DNA of 64,000 bases from Bugula neritina (lineage: Eukaryota > Bryozoa > Gymnolaemata > Cheilostomatida > Bugulidae): positions 31,295,628 to 31,359,627 of the forward strand of contig OZ037767.1 in NCBI GenBank assembly GCA_964035545.1, read 5' to 3'. Under the pieces are notes generated by a model. The model did not search any database. It was not told the origin of the DNA and saw only the letters and a list, made by a program, of their open reading frames with translations. Positions 54,531-64,000 of the stretch are shown here, piece by piece. Positions within the stretch are counted from its first letter, which is position 1. Every line of letters begins with the position of its first letter. The translations under genes and the position numbers were made by a program.

Positions 54531-57500
54531 ATGGAGATACTCGGGCTGGAAATACCTCTGTGGGTGTCACTCACCACTATCTTACTCAGTCTTCTTTATT
54601 GGTGAGTGTATACTTACATTGTGCAGCTTCGCACTTCATGCTTCTATATTTTAAGTCGTAGTTTTAAGAAAGCATACTGCAAAAACCTGGTCTATAGGCT
54701 CCGTATTATTAGGTAGATATGTTGAAATAAAGTTATTTTATTTAAATAAAATATTTGCAAAATTCATATGCTTTTAAAAATTAAAACTAGAAAAATACAA
54801 ACTGTATCTGATAAATGATGTGCCTTTTCAAGCTTTACTTGCTGTGGTATGAGCATTACCTTTGCAAAATGTTGATGCAACACAATTTTCTTAAAACGTT
54901 TTCTAGAGGGAATGCTTTTAATAACAGTTGGTTGCATGCCACAATAGATAATTAGCTGTAATAGCATTTGAGTCATATTATTTATCCAATTTGAAAGTTT
55001 ATTTTGGTTGCTGTCACTAACAAAATTCTGCATAGTTTTTTGAGAGTTAGCTTGTATAAAAGTCATATAGCTATAAAAACTAAGAAATTGTTTAATTGTT
55101 TGATTATCACGGCTGCCAATAAAATGATTTATATTAAATCTTCCCAAGATTGTAAAACCTAATAATAAAATTAGTGATGATTCTTTATAATCATTTTACT
55201 TGTTACTTTTTATATGGTTTAGTGAACATTGTCACGGAGAGTTAGAGCTTACAAACAGCTTTTTTTGCAAAGAAATTATAATTATTACATCAGAAATATA
55301 GATGAACTTTTTAGTGAATGATGCACTAAAGGAAAGGGAATTCATTCATGTATGCACTGTATAATAACGTGTTTAATAACAACCGCATGTATATTTAATA
55401 CTATGAACCTTAGTTTCCCTTAGAATTATGGAAACAAATTTATTTGTTATATTCTTCAATTTTTTAATCTGATTTTAGAACTAAATGTATATTTTCAAAA
55501 AGCCAACTGCTATTAACTCTATCATAATACTTTCATAGACTTAATTACTAATTAATTTGTTTTTATTGTTTCACAGGTATGGAACATCAACATTCAACAC
55601 ATTCAAAAAGATGGGGGTGCCTTACCAACCAGCCTGCATCCCTTTTGTTGGGCACATGATGGAGCTAATCATCAAAGTCTGTACTAACAGTTTTTTTCTC
55701 GCAAACTGACGTTTTTTTGCTAAGATAAATTAATTAAGATTGAGAATATTTTTAAAATATTATATTCATATTTTGTCATGATGATAACTCTTGGAAAAGC
55801 TATTTTGGTAATGATTCACCTAGACCTAAAATTAAGTAACATTTTTCATTTACTACTACAGTCAGTACCTGAACTTTAGGTCTAAAGTAAAATAACATAA
55901 TAATATTATCCATCATTTTTTACAGTCAGCACCTGAACTTCATATGAAGTATGCAAACAAGTTCCCTGGAAAAGTTTTTGGGTAAGTTCCAGGTTGCAGT
56001 ATCCTAGTGAATAAAACTTCGGTTTGTTTACAGCCAGTAGATCAAATTCCAATGTATTACATAATATATCAGTATTATTTAAGTCCTGAGCTGTTGAAAA
56101 CCATATTTTTATTTTGACTGTACTGTAGAGTGTTTCAAGGCAAGAAACCAGCTCTACAAGTAGCTGATGCTGAATTTGGCAAAGAAGTGACTATCAGGGA
56201 ATTCTCTGCCTTCATGGACAGAGGTATATTAATTGACGAAGACTCTCTGGCTGGAAATCAAATTGGTGCAATCAAAAGTGACCACTGGAAGCATGTCCGT
56301 ACAATTCTAGCACCAACTTTCACTTCTGGCAAATTAAAGCAGGTTAAATACTAAAATTATTATGACCAATACTATTATTAGTAAATCTTGAGTGCATGTG
56401 TGTAGGCTGCTATTTAGATTTAAAAGCTGAGAATAAACTTCAAAGACGTTTTTAAAAATCTTGAAAAAATTAATTTCTACAATTTTCACTGTCCGAATAT
56501 TACACTGTTTTGAGATCTACTTGAGCAACAAATAGAAAATATTTTGTGATTTTTAAATTTAAGATTGAAATTTTGACACACGTATTTATTGAATTATTAA
56601 TGAGTTTTACTTGGTTTTACAGATGTATCCTCTGATACAGAGATGTTCCCAGAGGTTTGTGAAACATGTGAAGTCTGCAGAGGCAGCTCCTGTAGTCATC
56701 AAAGAGTGAGTAAACTATAATATAAGATAATATTCATACATGTATATGTGTAGATCACAGTTGAAATATGAAATAGTTTTATGTACTGCATGCAGTTTTA
56801 CTTGCTTTTAATTTGATTGTTTTTAAATTTTGACTCTGGTTAAACCTGGGGATGGCTTGTTTTAACAATTAATCCATCATTTACAGGATAATTACATAAT
56901 AATTTAGCAAGGGTTACGCTGCATAGAGACAGTATAGGATAAAAGGAAAGTTCCTGATTTTGCTAAAGAAAGTGTGCCTACATTACATAACATTCACTTT
57001 AATACATAACCATGTTTTCGTTTAAGCTTCTATATCCTAAGAAAGTAAAAATGGCATTGTTTCATTTATGCCTCTACATGGACGAGGTTTTGTGACACAA
57101 TAGTTTGGAGTTACCTCATCTGATTCTCTAAACAAGTCATTTTATTGTTTTTAGAGTTCAAGTTTTTCTATTATTGCCTATTGATATATAGTCTTATTTC
57201 CTAGAGTCTGATTTTGCTTTTAGTTACACATCTGGTTATACGATGGATGTCATTGCAAGCACAGCTTTTGGTCTGGATGTTGACGTACAGGAAACCACGG
57301 ATCATAAGTTTATTTATCACGCTAAGAAGTTCTTTGGATTCCCAACAGATGACAGAACAATCACCAAAATAAAATCTGCCCTCAACATTCTGATTGTGTG
57401 TAAGTTTTTAAGTAGTTTATTTTAAATGTGTCAACATAGTTTTTAATAAATCAAATATTTTTATTTAGTTTATGTTTTGTAGTTGTGCTCCCACAATTTA

Positions 57501-59762
57501 TCAAGAAGTTTCTTGGATTATTTTTTGACATGACGTTCTCTGGAAAGGAAACCTCCACTTATTTAGAGAATCTGATTGCCACTATACTAGATCAAACAGA
57601 AGCTGAGCCTGAGGTATTCCTTGATTAACCCAACACTAAGTCTGTTATATTCTGCTTTGTTCAATGCATGAAGCCAAGGATAAATTATATAAGGTGTGAA
57701 AAACCAACACTTGGCTAGTTAAAAAGAGTATCCAATGTGCGCATGATACTATCTTGTTCTTTACCTCAATATTGACGTTGGAATGATTTGTAGCATTTAA
57801 AAGACCCGTGTGGCGTGTTCAGATACCACCACTCCTTCTGTCTTTACGTTTATTACATCGCCTTTTTTACGATCTTGCAGAAAAATAATAACTTCATATC
57901 AATGTGCAAAGACAAGTTGGTAGATCTAGATAAAGTTGAAGAAACCAGCATAAAAACTACAAACGGCAAAAAGTGGACTACCCAAGGTGAATAATAGGAA
58001 ATTGAAATTAAAATCATATATATATTTCTTTTAACATATATATTTTTAACAATATACACATACATACAAATCCTGAATTAGCTGCTGTCCATATATAGTG
58101 TATATGTAGTGTATATATATATATATATGCATGTTTATAAAATGCAGGTTTAACAAGAAAAGAAGTGATGGCTAATGCTGCCGTGTTTATTTCCGCTGGA
58201 TTTGAAACAACAGCATCAACTCTTCAGTTTTTCTTCTATCTCATGGCTATTCACCCAGATATTCAAGACAAGGTTAGTAATATTTTCAACTACATATAGC
58301 ATGTCAGTCAGTTATAGTGTTTTGATTAGTTTGTATGCACTCATTTAAGATTTTCGTAACTTTGAAGACTCTTTAACTGTGAAAAGACTAAAAGTCAATT
58401 TCAAATTAGCTTGAACGTTTTATTTCAAAAGGTTTCAGAACTTTAACTTTATAAATATTATTAGATTAGCACAAGTAGAGCGAAATGCTGAATTTGGTTC
58501 AAAATATATTTGTAGCTCTACACCCTCATTGCTGAAGTAGCAGATGAGAATGGTGAATGTTCATATGAAGACTTGAAGAAGTTAGAGTACCTTGACTGGT
58601 GTATAGATGAGTCTATGAGAATGTTTCCTATAGCATCTAGGTGGGGTGACATGCTTTAATATCTATGTGTTGGTGGCAATCCTGATAAACACTTTATAAC
58701 TCTTATGTATAATTATTATATAACCATATTTCTTATTTTACAACTAGAATAAACAGAGTAGCCAATAAAGACATCACCATCAAAGGAGTGAAGATCCCTA
58801 AAGGAATGACAGTGGAGATATTGGTGCATCATATCCACCGTGACCCAGATTACTGGACAGACCCTGAGACCTTTAACCCTGACAGGTGATGTAGACTTTA
58901 TACTCTGCAAACTCAGCTGCTGTTTTTAGTTTAATTTAATAGAAAGTTTGCTCTATGTTAACCAGGTTAAGAACATAGACATTACCATACGCAATGTCTA
59001 TGTATACTTAAAACATTATCATTGGTGGCTAAATTTTCAGATATTATATTTTTAGGTTTGCACCTGACAATCAAACGGATATCCTACAATATGCGTTTCT
59101 TCCCTTTGGCTCTGGAGGTAGAAAGTGTATTGCCTCTAGACTGGCTCTACTAGAAATGAAAGTTGTAATTATAAAGTCTTTGGCAGAGTTTAGATTTGAA
59201 GCTTGTGCAGACACTCCTAAGTTGGTGAGTGCTCATGCCTGCATCATTTTGACTTTCTAAATTTGATGTGCCTAACTTATTAATTTGTGTAGTTTAAGAG
59301 TGAAAACAATGTTTATTAAAAGTATATATAGCTGCAATAATAGTATTCATCATTTACCTTTATTTAACACACACAACCACACACACACACACACACACAC
59401 ACGCATTGCATTTATATTCTATTGCACTATGTTAAATATTATATTACATTGCATCATATGTTGCATCATATGTTGCATCATATGTTGCATTATATATTGC
59501 GTTAAATTATATATTATATTACATTAAGCTACATGTTATACTGTATTACATTATATATTATATTATAGTATATTATAATAGTATTATATTATATTATACT
59601 ATATCATATTATATGATTTTATATTATATTATATTATACTATATTACATCACATTGTATTATATTATTGTAGAAAGACCTCGAGTTCCGAAGCAGTATAA
59701 TAGTATTGGCCACAGCTACTCCTCTGAAAGTGTCAGTCGTACCAAGAAATAAAATATTATAA
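54531..59762 (+). CDS. Cytochrome P450, clan 3 (CYP3A-like), complete, 13 exons
   Basis: Exons 54531-54601, 55577-55676, 55926-55981, 56129-56342, 56623-56705, 57224-57399, 57483-57613, 57881-57986, 58148-58272, 58516-58640, 58748-58885, 59056-59224 and 59673-59762 join in phase to 527 residues, the usual P450 length. Visible parts are an N-terminal membrane anchor (VSLTTILLSLLYW), HWKHVRTILAPTFTSGKLKQ (helix C region), the DVIASTAFG segment typical of CYP3, I-helix AGFETTAS for O2 activation, ExxR as ESMR, FNPDR, and the haem-thiolate loop FLPFGSGGRKCIA with the Cys ligand. The Gly usually two after that Cys is Ala. It would be an ER monooxygenase of lipophilic compounds; the substrate is unknown. 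The exon 2 donor (AAA|GTCTGT) is weak. A tandem copy follows. Confidence 0.93.
59378..59660. repeat. (CA)n and ATATTATATTAC repeats, P450-1 intron 12
   Basis: A short CA run (about 59370-59402), four GTTGCATCATAT units near 59450-59490, then ATATTATATTA-type repeats up to about 59660, ending a dozen bases before the last exon's acceptor. Confidence 0.8.
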
Positions 59763-61589
59763 CTTTAGATTCCTGTTATTAAACATCTAGGTGTAAGAGT
59801 TATGTGTCACCAAATTAGAAAAAAAATGATATTTTTTTCTTTACGCCTATGGAACTTGATGTATTTTTCGTAAGTATCATTATATAAATTATAGTACGGT
59901 TTTGCCTTTAGAGTATGAAGATATTTTTAATGGAATATATAACATGAGATATGGTATATAGTAACACACAATTGTGCATTTGTTATGTGGTGCATAACAT
60001 GTAAGACAAACAGTCTTTATTATGAATATTATATACATTTTATAGGTTGTAAAATATATAGTATATATCGTAATATATGTCAAATGTACAATATTTTACA
60101 TCAGGTAAGATCTGTGATGTAAGCTTTCAGATATGAAGCTTGGCTTTGTCTGTTGCTCACTATGTTAGCTTTCCATCAGTCAGTGCAGCACAGGAACTGG
60201 TTAAGAAAGGGTCAATTTAGCTTTACTCAAATTATAAACTGTTTAACAAAAATATAACAGGATTTATGTAACATGCACATACACACATAAGTATACTTTC
60301 TTGCTGACACAATTATTGTAAGCATTTAATTGAATTTATTGTTTCTAACTTTATGAAATAATTGCTCAGTTATAGCATTTAAATGAATTAGTGTCATTTT
60401 AGCTGAAGAAAATATATGTTAAAGAGTTTTATATCAAATAGAGTACACTTCCATTGACAACAGCCAATTTTTTATTTTACAACATGAAACAATATCGTAT
60501 ATATATTATATAACATTATGTGTTAGTAATTATACTGATATACATCATATATATAATATTATATTATGTTAGTAATACCGATATATACCATATATATGAT
60601 ATTACATGGTGAGTAATAGTGGTCTATGAGTGTGTTCTATATTTACTGTATAATCATGCAATGCATTTTGACGCCCACTCATCTAACAAATATAGTTCTT
60701 TATTATACTATATGACAGCCTTTTGTGAAAATTAGTTATGTAAGGATTTGCAGCTTTTTTATTTTATAAAATAAAGATTTACCTAAAAACAGATTGCAGA
60801 GCTGTACTGTGATAGGGGGAAGTGAAAGTTGTGATTACAATGTTGCAAGTGTTTAGGTTTAAATCTTGTAATGGCTGCGGCTGAAATTGGTATTTCAAAT
60901 GATTCTTCATTGCTGCTATATGTCATCAAATTTTTGGCCAGGTTTGACGGCTGCCATTCACTTCCAAGTGCTTATAAGTAGCTGAATGTTGACGCCATTC
61001 TTTTCATTTGATTTTAATGAAACAGAATTCTTACACTATTGCACACATACATGCCTATTCCCTTACCTTATTTCAACAAAATGTTATATTGGCATTGAAT
61101 GCTATATAAGGATCAGCTATTGAAAGCCATATTTAGCATAGAGTTTTCATTCCACCAGGTAGCTCTTATTGATAAGCATAACTACTAAATAAACACGCTT
61201 ATGATAGTATCAAATTTCAGTGAGTATGACTGTGTACACAGCCTTTGTACTACTGGTAGACCCTGGTTTACTTAGGATCGTATATACTGCATTATTAAGA
61301 TATTCCATTGCACCATCTAAGGCAATAGCTATTGTTATCACACATAGCCTCGAGCCTGCATATATAGCGAGCCCTAGTTTATATAGTATCACTATACATA
61401 AGTTGTCTCATAAATCAGTTAGAGCAAGCAGTGAATGGATTATTGCGACACTTGATGTGATACAGCTAGCAGCCAGTTACTATTAGCACATTCCACATCC
61501 TCTCTGCTAAAACACTGTACTCCGCAGCTGTGCTGTGCAGCCTTGTCATAGCAGCTAGTAGCTCACCCTTGCATCACAAGTTACTGAAG
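59763..61589. other. Intergenic between P450-1 and P450-2
   Basis: AT-rich 3' flank, then about 1.4 kb without recognisable exons. TATATAAG at 61103-61110 is a possible but distant TATA-like site for P450-2. The open frame at 61220-61486 has no recognisable domain. Confidence 0.45.
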
Positions 61590-64000
61590 ATGGAGATACT
61601 GGGACTGGAAGTACCTCTGTGGGTGTCACTATCCACCATCTTACTCAGTCTTCTATATTGGTGAGTGTAGGCTAACTCAGATTTAATTTTCTACGATAAA
61701 TATTGTAGTCAGATTGAAATATGTATTTGAGCACCGAAATCACCAGATATTATGTCGTGAGTGAGAATAGCCGGTTTCCTTATTGTTTCACAGGTATGGA
61801 ACATCAACATTCAACACATTCAAAAAGATGGGGGTGCCTTACCAGCCAGCCTACATCCCTTTTGTTGGGCACATGATGGAGCTAATGACTACGGTTTGTA
61901 GTAGAGTTAAAAGTTGCGTGTATGATAGAGTCCCTTTTTCTTGCTGCATACTTGAAAACATAGTTCATTGCACTCCATCCTCTAGAAATTTGTATGTTAG
62001 AAACATGTACCCTCTAGAGTCTAGAGACCTATTGCAATAAAAGTTGAATGCTTTACTTTTTTTATTAACTTTAACTTAAATGAAAAGTAATTCCTATTGC
62101 ATATTTGTGAAGACAAGCTAATTTTTACTTGCTACAATACTCAATATATTTTATAGAAAGACTTTAAGTTGATCAATAACAATAAAGCTAATGTGAAGTG
62201 AAATGTCTAAAGTAACTTCAATAAAGTATGCCTATTCAATGCTTTTTATCAACTTTTGTGCAAACAGGATGTAGATGGCAACTTATCATTTAAGCTAAGG
62301 TTGCCTTATACAGTCAGTACATCAAATATTCACTGAATTAACTCTCAATATATTAGCAAATGTAAAATCCTGGCAACCCAACCAGTTAATCTAAAGTTTG
62401 CTCCTTTTACAGTCTGTGCCTCACCTTCATGAGAAGTATGTGAAGAAATTTCCAGGCAAAGTATTTGGGTATGTTTAGATTATATAATATCTGTATAGAG
62501 CTAGTAAACAGAGATTAAGGTAGTGTGTTACTGTGTTTACACATAGGCTGCTAGATGTGCGTGGTTTAAAAGACAGCATGGCGACTCTTATAATTGTGTG
62601 TAATTTACTTCTGTGATCTCAAAGGCTGTTCAAAGGTCAGCATTTACTGAAGACATCAAGGTCTAATTTATCAATATAGGTTTATTATCTTTGCTAAGTT
62701 ATAGCCATGATAGCATGATGAGTGCTTATTGTATATATGCTTGTGACAATATGCACAGAAAGCAGCATGCATGCTAAAGGCATTATATGTTATCTAACCT
62801 TCAGTACTTTGATGTTAGTCCAGTGACATCAGACTGTAAGATTAATACAACGGGCACCTCCAAACCACCCCTCTCTCCTTCACTAATACAGTCCATACTT
62901 GATGTGCTGTAGGATGTTTCAAGGTCGAACTCCAGTCTTAGACGTGGCTGATGCTGAGTTTGTTAAAGAGGTAACTATTAAGGAGTTTTCTTCTTTTATG
63001 AATCGGAGAACGCTAATAGATGAAGACAGCATTGTAGCTAACCATGTGGGGGCAATTACTAGTGACCACTGGAAACATATCCGTACACTTCTGACCCCAA
63101 CCTTCACTTCTGGTAAACTGAAACAGGTGAGAATAATAGAATAAATGTTGCAGCTTGAATAAAAAACCTTGTTTGACAAGAGAGCAATGTTGACATCATA
63201 GCTGTTTTATAAACCATGGCTCAACTGGTAGCTTCACTAATAAAAACATGTCAAAAGAATTTTAGTGCTAATAAAAACTATACTAGTATAATACTTTATA
63301 TTACTGCTATAATATATCATGCTACTAGTAGAATCTATTATATTACTAGTGCAACATAGTATTGGAGTAATATATTACATAGTATTGGAGTAATATATTA
63401 CATAGTATTGGGGTAATATATTACATAGTATTGGAGTAATATATTACAGGTATAACACTATAAATGAGATATAATCAATTATAAGCAGATTATAAAAACT
63501 AACCAGCTGCAGAAACTTCTTATTCTTGCGTCACTTTGAATCGTATAACTATTGGCAGTCGCTATATTATATTATAATTTATATATCCTCTCATAATAAT
63601 GCAGGTATCTCTTAATCTATCAATACAACACCGAAAGTTAAATTTGAGCTGCAGAAAGAAATTAAGTAATGTAGGTTTTTTAAATCCTCTACAGTAAGTA
63701 TTTTGACACAAGGGAGCAGTTGCAAAGACTGTAATATGGTTTGAGAAATTGTCCTGTACAAATTATGGGGAGGAAAATAAATGAATTTGTAGTTGCTTTG
63801 ATTAGTTAAGAACAGTTTAGTAGCTGTTCAAATATTTATTATGGCTTCTCTAACTTAAAGCTGTTAGAAGTTGTGTCCACTTGTGTCTCTTTTATTCCCA
63901 TAGATGTACCCTGTGATACAGAGGTGTTCCCAGAGGTTTGTAAAACACCTGAAATCAACAGAGGCAGCTCCTATAGTCATTAAAGAGTGAGTTAAGTATA
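61590..64000 (+). CDS. Cytochrome P450, clan 3, second tandem copy, cut by window end
   Basis: Five exons are visible: 61590-61660, 61794-61893, 62413-62468, 62913-63126 and 63904-63986. Each has exactly the length and phase of the corresponding exon of the first P450. Sequence includes the anchor VSLSTILLSLLYW, WYGTSTFNTFKKMGVPYQPA, VPHLHEKYVKKFPGKVFG, HWKHIRTLLTPTFTSGKLKQ and MYPVIQRCSQRFVKHLK. The catalytic half lies beyond the window, so whether it is intact cannot be judged. Exon 2 is nearly identical to that of the first copy, while exons 3 and 4 are more diverged. Confidence 0.9.
63356..63450. repeat. 23 bp minisatellite, P450-2 intron 4
   Basis: Four units of AGTATTGGAGTAATATATTA plus CAT, nearly identical. 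Confidence 0.9.

Noticed and set aside
54764-55147. 127-codon minus-strand frame in P450-1 intron 1
   Set aside because: No domain recognised, AT-driven composition, antisense inside an intron.

Overview
The window is animal nuclear DNA. It is AT-rich, its genes are split by GT-AG introns, microsatellites and minisatellites are abundant, and several animal gene families are recognisable. The mix (a secreted plant-type haem peroxidase, otopetrin-like proton channels, double-WAP secreted proteins, tandem clan-3 cytochromes P450, a Ty3/gypsy element) suggests a marine invertebrate, perhaps a spiralian (mollusc, annelid or bryozoan-like). That placement is inference.

Layout, left to right: a six-exon secreted haem peroxidase (+, 1403-4533); two tandem otopetrin-like genes (-, 5895-23099 and 25870-30242) with identical seven-exon structures; TIMM13 (-, 31322-33277) and GSKIP (+, 34936-35749) head to head; a secreted RNase T2 (-, 36665-40785); the splicing factor PRPF38B (+, about 43211-45759); two tandem four-exon double-WAP genes (+, 47351-48588 and 49398-50741); an intergenic stretch with two copies of one tRNA-like SINE; and two tandem CYP3-like P450 genes (+, 54531-59762 complete, 61590 to the window edge partial). 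I rebuilt exons by matching GT/AG sites and phases by eye; phases agree at every junction listed.

The accessory part is intron 6 of the first otopetrin gene. It is about 12.7 kb against 0.53 kb in the paralogue. It holds a 3.6 kb terminal-inverted-repeat DNA element carrying a decayed 'HEEADT' gene, and an 8.5 kb Ty3/gypsy element with two 361 bp LTRs. The gag region of the latter is itself interrupted by a 756 bp element with 19 bp perfect TIRs and a TA target duplication. The LTR starts 29 nt after a splice donor and lies in the sense direction.

No operon or single new pathway ties these genes together. The points most worth following are the otopetrin pair with its long helical linker and patchy divergence, the nested mobile elements, the peroxidase with an apparent distal Arg replacement, the strongly basic double-WAP proteins, and a PRPF38B minisatellite that repeats a 5' splice site.
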